Shown: positions 10,479-21,610 of the stretch, one piece after another
Numbering within the stretch: position 1 is the stretch's first letter
Layout of the letters: every line of letters begins with the position of its first letter
Source of the DNA: Tritrichomonas musculus
Lineage: Eukaryota > Parabasalia > Tritrichomonadida > Tritrichomonadidae
Reading direction: 5' to 3'
Assembly: GCA_039105265.1 (NCBI GenBank)
Contig: JAPFFF010000055.1
Span: forward strand, 1,054,001 to 1,118,000
DNA length: 64,000 nucleotides
Translations under genes and position numbers: made by a program
The notes under the pieces: model-generated
Databases searched by the model: none
What the model was told of the DNA's origin: nothing
Seen by the model: the letters and a program-made list of their open reading frames with translations, nothing else

Positions 10479-12812
10479 TTAAATAGATTTCAAAAAGTTG
10501 TCCCATTGAACAGTATTGTTAACTGAAGAAAGCCATTTCAGAGCCTTCTTATAAATCAAGTTCCATATTTCATATGATTCTTTCTTATATTTTGCCATGA
10601 AAGCCAAGCTGACCAGTGTTGCGAGCACTTTTTTATCATTTTGGATGTTTTGGCTTTCACACCAGCTCTGAACCTTCTGAACGAGATCCTTTATTTCGTG
10701 TCCATTTGATGACTTTAAGAAAGATGGGACATCGATCCAGTATCCCTCAATCATTTGCTCTTTTACAATTGACACCAAGTCATTGTTCATTGAAGAAGCA
10801 GCCGTTCTTTTAGGGAAAGGAGAAGGACCGCCACCACGCAATCTCAGAACCAAATGAAGAACAGCGCATTCAGGTATTGAATAATCTTTCAGCGTATTTC
10901 CATCCTCCAACTGCTTCCCAGCGAATATCAGTCTTTGCTGGTCAGGAGGAATTCCTTCAGCGTCTTGAATAAGCGCTTTTACATCTTCAATTCTATCATC
11001 TTCATCATACGGAACAACTATCTTTTTGCCAGTCAATGTTTTAACGGCGAGGAAGCCTGGCGGGATTGGCAAATCGTCGAAATTCATGCCAGCATAAGGA
11101 TTGCCTTTAGGAGCATGACTTTCGATATACTCAGTGATTCTCTTTCTCTCGGCCTCAGAAGCATAGTTCTGAACTCCAACGAGAGCCGTGTATGGGCTCA
11201 GGATGCCATACTCAACAGACAGCTGCGTTACCTTGTCAATAACTTGCTGTGTCTGTTCAACAGCGAGCAATGCTTTGATGTTTTCGTTGTTAAATAGATA
11301 TTCATAGCTCTTTTCGGCTCTAGGGTTATTCACTATTGAATTCATCTGAACGACAATTGGATCACTTTTGCCTTCAACTTCGATGCTGATGTGCGAGCTT
11401 CCGTCGAAGCTACTTGACGATTTGAAGTAGAACGTTGCAGGCATTCCAGGCGACAACTGTCTCATTGACGGAGGTGGGACGATCTCAACATTTTCGTTGT
11501 TTTCAATAGATATGTCAACCTGACATAAACCATTCAAACTTTTTGACAATTGGTCAATTACTTTTGACCTCATGTCATCACCAGAAAGGACGAAATCAGA
11601 GAAACCGTTTCCTTCTTTTGCAATTCCTTCCACGAGTTCCTTGTCAACACCGTAGCCGATGCCAATTGAGTTGCTCATTGTGGTAATCTTGTGCTGGGCA
11701 ACAATGTTTGTCACTTCACTTGGATCGAACACACAACCGTCAGTTAAAACGTATATTCGTCTCAATTTTCCCGGTTTTGACAACGGTTTCGAAAAAATAT
11801 ACGTTAAGGGATTCGATAGGACTGTTCCACCCAAGTCTGCTTCTAGAGATTCAGCTAGCTGTATGGCAAATTGTGCATTTTCATTTGTGTATGGAACTGG
11901 CTTCTCAAAAAGTGGAACATATTCTGAGCCAAATCGAATTACATTGAAATAAGAGTTTTCTGGAAGAGATTTGATGAAGAAAATTAAACATTGAGCTGCT
12001 AAGTCGATTTCTTCACCATTCATCGAGCCTGAGCAGTCAACAACGAAAATAAATTCTTCACCTGAGAAATCTTTTGTTTTTGTTTCATCTTTCGTTGGTG
12101 TAAATGTGATAGAACCATATTTTCCACAACATGTTGCTATTCCATCGTTTAATGAAATTACATTTTTTGGTGTATTTGGATTATAATTAATAGATATTTT
12201 AGTTAAGGTTGGATCTAATTGATTTACAGTATATATAGATGTTTGCTGATCAAAAACTCCTTCAGGATTAGATGAAATCGAATTTGGCTGAAACTGATCT
12301 TGATTAAATTTACATGAAAATTGAAAGTCATCGCATTTGACAATTTCATCATTTTCAAAAGAAGGATAAGTAAGTGGGAAGAAAATTCCACTGGTATCAT
12401 TAGATATGAATGTAACAGGTAGTTCAAAATTTGCAGATAATGTTAATTCTTGATTTGGTAGAACATATGGGAGATTTAACTCAGCACTTGTATCTGTACC
12501 AATACCAAAAACTGCTTGCTGATATTGATTATAGGCCTTATCTATAAAAATTTGTCGCCCTTCATTTTTTTCTAAGATCTTGATTGTAAATGGATTTTCG
12601 TCTAATTTAATATTGAAATCATGAAGACATATTTTGCTTGCTGAGCTTTTTCCAATTAAAATATGATATTGCTGCATTTTTTCTTTTTCATTTCGGTATT
12701 TCATTTCAATTCGGCCTGAGTAAAACGATCCTGTTAATTCACCTTCAATACTAACTTTTTTGGGATGAATTAAAGTTTTTCCTTTTTCGTTGAATACCGC
12801 AAACAAAGACAT
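10479..12812 (-). CDS. VIT-VWA domain protein with an internal ubiquitin domain
   Basis: The 777-residue protein has a VIT domain (about 10-140), then a von Willebrand A domain (about 245-420) with a complete metal site: FVVDCSGSM gives DxSxS, GGT gives the Thr and LTDG the Asp. Residues about 585-660 are a ubiquitin domain ([38 protein letters not shown]). The equivalents of Leu8, Ile44 and Lys48 are kept, Lys63 is Glu, and Lys29 and Lys33 are lost. A further 115 residues follow the GG, including a helical segment like the C-terminus of VWA5A/PARP4-type VIT-VWA proteins. There is no signal peptide, so it should be cytosolic. A TTCATAAATG initiator-like sequence overlaps the start. Known VIT-VWA proteins act in complexes and scaffolds; a role in ubiquitin signalling is inferred from the domain. 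Confidence 0.88.
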   Translation of the reverse strand: MSLFAVFNEKGKTLIHPKKVSIEGELTGSFYSGRIEMKYRNEKEKMQQYHILIGKSSASKICLHDFNIKLDENPFTIKILEKNEGRQIFIDKAYNQYQQAVFGIGTDTSAELNLPYVLPNQELTLSANFELPVTFISNDTSGIFFPLTYPSFENDEIVKCDDFQFSCKFNQDQFQPNSISSNPEGVFDQQTSIYTVNQLDPTLTKISINYNPNTPKNVISLNDGIATCCGKYGSITFTPTKDETKTKDFSGEEFIFVVDCSGSMNGEEIDLAAQCLIFFIKSLPENSYFNVIRFGSEYVPLFEKPVPYTNENAQFAIQLAESLEADLGGTVLSNPLTYIFSKPLSKPGKLRRIYVLTDGCVFDPSEVTNIVAQHKITTMSNSIGIGYGVDKELVEGIAKEGNGFSDFVLSGDDMRSKVIDQLSKSLNGLCQVDISIENNENVEIVPPPSMRQLSPGMPATFYFKSSSSFDGSSHISIEVEGKSDPIVVQMNSIVNNPRAEKSYEYLFNNENIKALLAVEQTQQVIDKVTQLSVEYGILSPYTALVGVQNYASEAERKRITEYIESHAPKGNPYAGMNFDDLPIPPGFLAVKTLTGKKIVVPYDEDDRIEDVKALIQDAEGIPPDQQRLIFAGKQLEDGNTLKDYSIPECAVLHLVLRLRGGGPSPFPKRTAASSMNNDLVSIVKEQMIEGYWIDVPSFLKSSNGHEIKDLVQKVQSWCESQNIQNDKKVLATLVSLAFMAKYKKESYEIWNLIYKKALKWLSSVNNTVQWDNFLKSI

Positions 12813-12900
12813 TTATGAATTAACTTCACATTTGGAAAATTTTGGGAGATTATTTCAATTTAAGACCAAATAAAAATTTAAAGTTTTGACCAATTTGCCA

Positions 12901-12923
12901 TTTTTTTTTTTTTTTTTTTTTTT
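12901..12923. repeat. Poly(T) tract of 23 bases
   Basis: Uninterrupted T run about 90 bases upstream of the VIT-VWA start (poly(A) on its coding strand). Similar long runs lie next to several other genes in this window. Confidence 0.9.
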
Positions 12924-13049
12924 GAAATGTATACAAAAAGTTAAAAATTTTTAATATTTCAATTAAAATTTAACTAGAAAAAAATACATTAATATCTCAA
13001 TAAGAGGAAAAAATGAAAAAAGATTTTATAAAAAAAATGCTTATTTATT

Positions 13050-13490
13050 ACTGACTGAATTTGGGACAATACTTTTTGGTATGAACTGGTTGATGACAAA
13101 TAGAACATGCAACCAGTACAACTTCAGGGCAAATTGTGGAAAAGATGATTAAATAATCGACTAGTCTGAACAATTGAAGGAAGCATACCGTCATTTGAAC
13201 CTATTCTTAAAATATTTAGATTTGATATTAAAAATAAGTTCCTCAAGTAACTTTGTGTTCATCTTTAACATCAATTGAAGGACATGCTTTTGGTGATTGC
13301 TCATCATTGACTCTAATAACAATCCATTCTTTTAAGAATTGGGAAATATACATCCAAAAGATGTAATTCATTAATAAAAGAAATATCGATTTGTTGTCCT
13401 GTGATAAAAATTGATGATAATTCTTTCGGTGGGCGCTCATCTTGAAATTTTATTCGAAACAGACTCAGATTTGTCTTCTTGGAACTGAGG
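13050..13490 (-). pseudogene. Decayed coding fragment with a zinc-knuckle-like motif
   Basis: The minus strand shows protein-like pieces in shifting frames: an ELSSIFITGQQIDISFINEL-like stretch near 13320-13430, RIGSNDGMLPSIVQTSR near 13160-13205, and CSICHQPVHTKKYCPKF near 13060-13115. The last fits C-x2-C-x4-H-x4-C, a CCHC zinc knuckle. Stops and frame changes separate the pieces. The parent gene is not recognised; gag-like or RNA-binding proteins carry such knuckles. Confidence 0.4.
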
Positions 13491-13935
13491 CATTAATTGA
13501 TGAGAATAAAAAAAAGAAGAAAAAGTTGATTTATTTAAGAGGGTGGGCATCCATACTTTATAGATAAAACTCCATAATTATTAAGTATAAAATAATTATG
13601 TTTTAATATTATATTTTGTTATCATAATTAAGTATGTTTGCAACTAAAGATTTAATAATTTACTATAATAACAATAATATATTTGTATTTTTTTCTAATT
13701 GAATAACCAAAATTTTAATATGTATTCAAAATTAAAATCATTTTATCTGTATGGATATTTATGTTATTATCTTACAATGATTACATTATAGGTTATTATT
13801 AGGTTTTATTTCTATATATATATAATAGAATAAGATATAATTTTATTTTATCTATAATTATAAATCTCAAATTTTAATTATTCAAATTAGATTTTATTTT
13901 TAATTTAAAAAGTTGTATTTTCAGTTTAATTGAGA

Positions 13936-15188
13936 AGGGGAACTTTTTTCAATTTTTGGGGTTTAGTTCGTTTTTCAATTATGATTAGTATTGATTATAC
14001 ATTCTTTATAAGCAATAAAAAAATTAATTTTTTTGACAACTTAATCTCAAAGGGGAACTTTTTTTAGCCCCCAAAAATTGAAAGGAAAAATGGGGGAAAA
14101 AATGTAAAAATGTGTTTTTTAGCCCCCACTTTTTTGAAAACTTTTTCAATTGAAAATAATCGTAAATATATTTATAAAAAAGAGCAAAAAAAGCATATTA
14201 AAATAAAATAAATGCAAAAAAAAGGAAATTATATGTTAAAAAACATATAAAGATAAAAATGAAACGAAAAATTCTAAAAAACATCAATAATTCTTGATGA
14301 TTACTATATTACGATAAACAATTTAATGATAGATGGAATAAAAAGGTAAAGAATCATTAACTCATACTGGAAATTATATATTATCTCAAAAAAAGCCATA
14401 AAGCTGGTGTTTATATTAACATGAATAAATTATTATATTTCATATTCATTATAAAAATATGAAAGTATAATGTCTGGTTCAAGTTTAAGATCTTTTTGGG
14501 TAAAAAGAAAATGCTGCTGCGTTAAATAATTTAATTAAATTGATCCCAAATAAGAATTAGTGTGTTTCCCTTTTTACCCAAATTTTTGTGAGAATATATG
14601 GCTGTAATAGAAACTTTTTGAAAATACTTTGACCATATAAACTATCAAAAATATATAAAAAAAATCGTTTAACAAAAGTAAAATAAAGTCTTTTAGTTTT
14701 TTTTCATGAACAACAAAAAAGATTAAAAATAGAGAAATTCTTTGGTGAATAAAATAATAAACAATATTCGAAAATAATTACACATAAATAACCAAAAACG
14801 CAAAAAAAAAATTTGAATATATAATCTTTGATTAAACAAAACATTATATATACAGAAAATATTATGAATAAAACCTTTAATCATTGTATTTCTATCAAAT
14901 TCAAGAGATAAGATGTCCTTTTTACCTATAAATAGAGATAAATAATAATATCTTTTTATAATTTCAACCAATTCTATTTATTTATTTAGTAATATGCATA
15001 TACGAGCAACAAAGAAAAAATATTTAGGGAAATACTTGTGAAATGTAAAGTCTATGGGATGAAAAACACTTATGAATAAAAAAAAATGGGGGTTAAAATA
15101 CAACTTTCAATAAAAAAATAAACAAAAAATCATTTAGCCCCCAAAAAGAAATGTGATATGAAAAATGGGGGCTAGAATGCATTTTCCC
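13936..15188. mobile_element. Element D: non-autonomous DNA element, ~1.25 kb
   Basis: Flanked by the direct repeat AATTGAGA at 13928-13935 and 15189-15196; it extends to 9 bp if the next A is counted. The ends are imperfect inverted repeats (GGGGAACTTTTTT at the left; GGGAAAATGCATT when the right end is read inwards). Blocks of AGCCCCCA and TGGGGGCT recur inside both ends (about 14070-14135 and 15130-15175). There is no usable reading frame. The 8-9 bp duplication resembles the other elements to its right. Confidence 0.55.
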
Positions 15189-16126
15189 AATTGAGAAATA
15201 AAAAATTTCATAGGGGATTCAACCGTAAAAAAAGTGACACATTTTTAAAACTTCAATATTTTTTAATAAAAATATTATCATTTTGTAGATAATTTGCTAA
15301 ATAATCGAGCATTAATTTTTGGAAAAAAATTGTCTATCATGTCATGAAAGGGAATGGATTTTTTAATTGAATGCTTTTCTTATATTTTTTATTTCACATT
15401 TCAAACTCAAAAAAAATTTAAATAATAGAGTTTAAGGGTGTAGTCCAAACAATGAAATATATATAAAATTTAAAAAAAAAAGTAACATTATACTATACTA
15501 AACACGTATAATATAAATATAAAATAATAAAAGATATTCTTAATCACATGTAAAGTTTAATAAAAGCTAAATCTATCCATTATTTTTTTTCAATTTTCAA
15601 TTTGGCAAATCTACTTTTTAAAAGAAAATATCGTTAGCATATATATTATAATTTTTTTTTTTAGGATTATCGATGTTTCAAGTAATGCCTTTCTTTTCAA
15701 TTGTTATGATTCTATAAATATTATTGTTTCGCATACACTAAATATGGAAAAGCGCTTTTTTCTCAATTTTCAAACGATTTTTTTTATATCATTTCGATAC
15801 ATTTTATTCAAATAGTATTTTATTCATCAATTATCTTTTTGGTTATACAAAAATTAAATTTTGGCATAAAAATTGATATATTATGATGATAGGAAATGAT
15901 ATTAAAAATGGTTTGCATATAATGAGACAAATTGGTATAAATTAATGATATTTCTCTTCAAATAATATTAAATTCGAATAGAATTTATTAGTTTCGTTCG
16001 CAAATAATAGAAATTTCTTTTATTTGATGGTTAAACTTGTGAAAAATTTTGAATTCTTTTTGAAAAAAAAAAATTGGACTTTCTTTGATAAAACTATTCA
16101 ATTTCATTTCGTTATATAAAAGAGAT

Positions 16127-18183
16127 TACAGCTCGGAATTATTACTGTTGCGTTATTTTACAGTAATAAGCAAATAAAAGAGCAATTTGAAAATTTTCAA
16201 AAATTTTTAAAAATTTAAAAATTTAAAATTTTAATATTTTTTTCAATTGTGTTCTTTAGTTGAAAATCGTATCATTCTCTTAATTATGATAAAATAAAAC
16301 TTGGATTTATTCATTTATAAAAATATTATTCTCAAAAAGTTCAATTTAATTATCATTCAGAGGTACGGAAACTCTAATTCCTGGACAAATCGAATTTAAT
16401 ATTATCATATTATAAATAATATATATCATATAATATATATATAAAATTTAATTAAATTTTTACAGATAGATTTTAAAGATAAACAAATATTAATAATTTG
16501 AAGCAAACTTTCACAAAAAAAACAATAAACTATAGAATATAAAAATTTTCAAAAATATACTTTTTTTTAAAATAAATCAGGAGAGAATAAGAATATTTGA
16601 CTTTTAAATCCTCATAATTTCATATGAATAAAAAAAATGATTTTATCATTAAAATTTTTTTTTTTTTCGATCTGATATATTTATATATGTAAAAAACAAA
16701 TAAAATAAAAACATTTATTTATTTTTATGAATGATATTATTTCATTTAATTGCATGTTTTCTAAAAAAAAATAGTGTTTTTTTTTATATATAATTCCTTT
16801 TGAGCTTTCATGCTTTTCATTTGTTCCAAAATCATCAAATATCATTTGAACAATTAAAATTCATTTTTTATGCTTGTTTTTGAATTATTCTTTTGGCCAA
16901 TCATAATTTTTAATATCATGATTTACATTGATTGTAATTAGTTTATCCGATTTTTCTTTTAATAGATTTCATTAGTGTCGAAGACCTCAGATTTCTTGTT
17001 TTAAATTTGCAATTTCTAAGATTAATTTATTTTTTAACATGAAATTATACTCATTATTTCTTTTGTATTCAATGATTTACAAATATTTTCTTTTTTTTGG
17101 AAATATCTTTATTTACAATCTATAAAAATTTAATATTTTCTCAAATATAATTAGATATTTGTGTATATAAAATTTTATTAAAATAAAAATATACGATAAG
17201 TCCAGGAATGAAAGATTTTTTGCATTCTCAAAACATCACATCACCAAAGATTTCATAAAAATGGTTTTTTCTTAATAAAAAAAGATTTTTGATCATTTTG
17301 AGCTCTTTTTTCTAATATTGTAGTTAACACTAATAGATATTTTTTTAAAATTAATGTTGTATTGAGCGTTTTAGAAAATAGTAATATTTTGTCATTTCTT
17401 TTAAATTTAGTTATAATTTATTTTTTTCATATTATCATATTTATACAAAATTTAAATTTATATAAAATTTAATTTTTTTATTTAATATAATAAGATAATT
17501 TCATTTTTACATTTTTCATGAATTCTCACAAAAGTTAGTTTCCATACCTCTTATCATTCATTGTTATACAAATATAAACGATCTGAAGGTCAAAAATATT
17601 TGACTTTAAAAAGGCCAAAAAGTTTCAATTACTGCAGTTAGCGGTTTGCAGTAATAAGAATTCAATTATTATTGACCTATTTTTTGCCTTAAAAGAGGTT
17701 ATTGATTAAAATTATGGTGAATTTAATATTAAATGTTATTTATTATGACTTTCTAATATTTTTTTAATGTTCACATTATCATTAAGTTAATTCATACTTT
17801 TTTACTGATTTAAAGCAAATTGAAAATTTGTATATTAAATACTAAGAATTAAATAGAATCAAAAAATAATTATACAGAAAAAATAAATTAATTTTGAATT
17901 CTAATCTGAAATTTTCTATTTAGAAATATATTTTTTGAATATTTTATTTATATTATTTTAATTATTTTGAATACTTTATTTATATTATTTTATTAATTTT
18001 GAATGCTTTTGTTAGCATTTTGAATTTTTTGTTATAATTTCTCAAAATTTTAATGAAAGCAAAATTTTTCAAAATTTTTATATATCAAAAATTTTTAATT
18101 TGACAATTTTGAGCAAAATCCCAAATCGCAGTCATAAGAAGACAAAAAATTGAATGGGCCTGCAGTAGTAATTCCGAGCTGTA
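16127..18183. mobile_element. Element E: nested in B
   Basis: A terminal inverted repeat of 21 bp with one mismatch begins TACAGCTCGGAATTA (16127 onward; complement ending 18183). It is flanked by the exact 8-bp duplication AAAGAGAT at 16119-16126 and 18184-18191. Without the inner element A1 it is about 0.86 kb and non-coding. CAGTAATAAG-type motifs recur just inside the left end and near 17660. Confidence 0.85.
16359..17551. mobile_element. Element A, copy 1 (A1): nested in E
   Basis: This 1193-bp element has ends AGAGGTACGGAAACT (left) and AGAGGTATGGAAACT (right, read inwards). An exact 8-bp duplication TATCATTC lies at 16351-16358 and 17552-17559. No coding potential. A second copy of the same length lies at 18514-19706 in the same orientation. 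Confidence 0.9.
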
Positions 18184-18513
18184 AAAGAGATAAATAAATA
18201 AAAAAGTAATATTTTCTCACTATTTATGTTTTTATAATTAGTTCATATTTTATTTTTATTAGATTTTGAGTGCTTTTATCAAAATTGAAAAAAACAAAAA
18301 AAAATGCATCATCAGTTCTCATCATCTAAAGAGAAACATAAAAAAAGCAAATCGTTACGATATTCGTAAAGTGTACCTTTGCTTATATTATAAATGGCGT
18401 TGAAAAGTTTTGATATGGGAAGATACTTATGGGGTGTGCAAAAATTGAATACTTTTTTGAATACTTTTCATTCAAATTTTCTTTGGAAAAAAATTTTTTA
18501 TACTACACCCTTA

Positions 18514-19706
18514 AGAGGTACGGAAACTCTAATTCCTGGACAAATCAAATTTAATATTATCATATTATAAATAATATAAAACATATAATATATATATAAA
18601 ATTTAATTAAATTTTTACAGATAGATTTTAAAGATAAACAAATATTAATAATTTGAAGCAAACTTTCACAAAAAAAAACAATAAACTATAGAATATAAAA
18701 ATTTTCAAAAATAAACTTTTTTTTAAAATAAATCAGGAGAGAATAAGAATATTTGACTTTTAAATCCTTATAATTTCATATGAATAAAAAAATGATTTTA
18801 TCATTAAAAAATTTTTTTTTTCGATTTGATATATTTATATATATAAAAATCAAAATAAAATAAAAACATTTACTTATTTTTATGAATGATATTATTTCAT
18901 TTAATTGCATGTTTTCTAAAAAAAATAGTGTTTTTATATATATATATAATTCCTTTTGAGCTTTCATGCTTTTCATTTGTTCCAAAATCATCAAATATCA
19001 TTTGAACAATTAAAATTCATTTTTATGCTTGTTTCTGAATTATTCTTTTGGCCAATCATAATTTTTAATATCTTGATTTACATTGATTGTAATTAATTTA
19101 TCCGATTTTTCTTTTAATAGATTTCATTAGGGTCGAAGACCTCAGATTTCTTGTTTTAAATTTGCAATTTCTAAGATCAACTTATTTTTTAACAGGAAAT
19201 TATACTCTTTATTTCTTTTGTTTTCAATGATTTACAAATATTATAATTTTTTTTGAAATATCTTTATTTGCAATCTATAAAAATTTAATATTTTCTCAAA
19301 TATAATTAGATACTTGTTTATATAAAATTTTAGTAAAATAAAAATATACGATAAGTCCAGGAATGAAGATTTTTTTGCATTCTCAAAACATCACATCACA
19401 AAAGATTTCATAAAAATGGTTTTTTCTAAATAAAAAAAGATTTTTGATCATTTTGAGCTCTTTTTTCTAATATTGTAGTTAACACTGATAGATATTTTTT
19501 TAAAATTAATGTTGTATTGAGCGTTTTAGAAAATAGTTATATTTTGTCCTTTCTTTTAAATTTAGTTATAATTTGTTTTTTTCATATTAACATATTTATA
19601 CAAATTTTAAATTTATATAAAATTTAATTTTTTTATTTAATATAATAAGATAATTTCATTTTTACATTTTTCACGAATTCTCACAAAAGTTAGTTTCCAT
19701 ACCTCT
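18514..19706. mobile_element. Element A, copy 2 (A2)
   Basis: A second 1193-bp copy of element A, in the same orientation as A1 and clearly homologous throughout with scattered substitutions and small indels. It abuts the right end of element B with only TA between them, and lacks its own duplication on the left. The 8 bases on its right, AGAGTTTA, match the left flank of B. Confidence 0.85.
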
Positions 19707-20739
19707 AGAGTTTATCCAAATTCCAGTTATTTTAAACTAGATTAAAAAAGGCAAATGCATTCATATCATTTTGTTCTAATATTTTTTTTATTTATTTCTA
19801 CGAATTGACAGTTATTTTTTTATCTTCAGATATCATATTTCACTTCTAAAAAATATCAATGCCAATGCTTTTATTAATACATTAATATTGTAAAGCCAAC
19901 TTTTTGGATTATTTTTTTTAGTTTAAATAATAAAGATTAGAATTAAAATATTTTTACATTAAAAATGATATTATTATCACCATAAAATATCAGTTATGAA
20001 TCATGAAAAAATGTGCGATATTTCTTTATAGATTTTTATAATTGATGTTTGATATGATTTGAATCTTTTTCTAAATTCATTAATTTCAAGTATTTTATCA
20101 TTGAATTATATGTTTTTGTTTATGAATTAAATAATTATTCTATTGTATTTAACATGAATTTTCATTTTTTGGTTCATAAATTATGCATTTTTCATATAAC
20201 ATTTCATGCCAACTTTCTTTTATTCCCTTTCATGACCCTATAGATATTTTTCTATTATAAGATATATTTTAGAATTCATAAATAATGGAGATATTATTTT
20301 AATAATAAAATAAACAAAATAATTAATTTTTAATTTTTATTCAATTTTTTGACACTTTACAAACGGTTGAATCCCCTATAAAATTTCATTTTACTTGAAA
20401 ATATAATGACATGTGATATGAAGTTTGCTATTTTTTAAATCAAAATTGAAAATTTTTGGTTATTATAAGTCTTGTTCTTTTCCAGAATAGATTTTTTATG
20501 GACAATTAAATCATGCGCTTTCATAATTCTTTGGAATTTTTGATTCTTGAAATGCTTGATAGTGATTTCAATTGCTCAAATTATTTTTTTACTCTAAATC
20601 AAACTGACTCTACGCATTCAAATTTAATATAAATTGAATAGTTTACAAAAAAAGTATTCAATTTAATAATTAGAATAAGTAATCATAGCAAACATTTTAA
20701 ACGCTTTAATTTGGAAATATTAAATTAACAATATAAATG

Positions 20740-20848
20740 TAACAAACTAATAGAGAGATTTTTTAAATTTATTTTCTAAATCTAAAAAAATCATTTACAA
20801 TTTCTAAATTTTTTCATTTTTTTAGAAAAACCTCTCTATTAGTTTGTT
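20740..20848. mobile_element. 109-bp hairpin MITE
   Basis: The terminal inverted repeat starts AACAAACTAATAGAGAG (20741 onward; complement ending 20848) and covers about 23 bp per arm with one or two mismatches. The direct repeat TATAAATG lies at 20732-20739 and 20849-20856. Far too short to code; it is a miniature element with an 8-bp duplication. Confidence 0.8.
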
Positions 20849-20856
20849 TATAAATG

Positions 20857-21610
20857 AATAAACCATAAATTTTCATCATTATAATTTTTGTTATTGTTTT
20901 TTATCTCTGGTTATTTTCATTTTTTAAACGTCTTTTTTTTGATTTCCTAAGCTGATTTTCAACTCATAAATATCGAAATAAAGTAATTTTTTTTAAAAAA
21001 ACTTTAGAATATAAATGTTTACTTGCATGCTAATTAATTTATTGTAAATATAATATAGAAGCAATATTGCTTCGTTTTGTGCATGATTTTTTCAATACTC
21101 ATAAATTTGATACTACCTCCTTAATAATGATTTGGACCATTCATAAATTAAAACTTGAAAAAAATCAAACAATTTATTATGGATATTTATCATTAGGACA
21201 TTACAATTGACTTATCGATCAATAAAAAAATTTAAAATATACATTTTTAAAAAATCAGCAAATATTTCGAATCTTTTAAAATATAAATATTTATTAATTT
21301 TGTTTTTATTAATTAAATGTTATATTTAATTATTTTAAAAATTCGTGATCTTATTCAATATAGACAAAGATAAATGAATAATATGTTAAAATTTTATAAG
21401 ATTTTATGAGTATTCAATTGGATGACCACCCTCTTTTATTTAATTAATTTATTTTGGTATACAACTTTTTGAATTAATAAAACAATTCAAAAAGTGGTGA
21501 AATCTGAATGTCCAAAATTTTGAAAATTTTAGACATTTCAATTTTTGATGAAAAGTCTACAATATTTTCGGAAATTTTAAATCAAAAAAATCTATTCTTC
21601 ACTTTATCAA
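20857..21610. other. Intergenic region upstream of the 201-aa gene
   Basis: No gene is seen. It contains the palindrome at 21461-21498 and, at 21599-21605, TCACTTT with its A ten bases before the ATG at 21611, matching the trichomonad initiator pattern. Confidence 0.55.
21461..21498. promoter_or_regulatory. Inverted repeat on the ACTTTTTGA core
   Basis: The arms are ACAACTTTTTGAATT (21461-21475) and a 14/15 complementary arm (21484-21498), with an 8-base loop. It lies about 115 bases before the start at 21611. The design is the same as the palindrome at 330-368: core, 8-9 base gap, inverted core. A regulatory role is inferred. Confidence 0.45.

Larger units (their letters stand above)
15435..18511. 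mobile_element. Element B: nested in C
   Basis: Terminal inverted repeat AGGGTGTAGT at 15435-15444 and its complement at 18502-18511. The sequence AGAGTTTA lies immediately left (15427-15434). The matching AGAGTTTA is at 19707-19714, beyond the adjoining element A2. This suggests A2 inserted at B's right target duplication. Without element E it is about 1.0 kb and non-coding. Confidence 0.65.
15210..20379. mobile_element. Element C: outermost non-autonomous element, host of nested insertions
   Basis: Perfect 17-bp terminal inverted repeats, ATAGGGGATTCAACCGT at 15210-15226 and its complement at 20363-20379. An exact 8-bp target duplication AAAATTTC lies at 15202-15209 and 20380-20387. With the inner elements removed it is about 0.9 kb and has no reading frame. 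An 8-bp duplication is typical of hAT, P or Merlin elements; the superfamily is not settled. Confidence 0.85.

Noticed and set aside
16118-18191. Element E as a TA-target (mariner-type) insertion
   Set aside because: Its ends can be read as CAG next to TA, but the exact 8-bp AAAGAGAT repeat directly outside TA supports an 8-bp duplication with ends starting TACAG.
13490-21600. tRNA or rRNA genes in the gene-poor block
   Set aside because: I saw no GGTTCRANYCC-type B boxes with matching A boxes and no conserved rRNA sequence; structure search by eye is limited, so small RNAs cannot be excluded.
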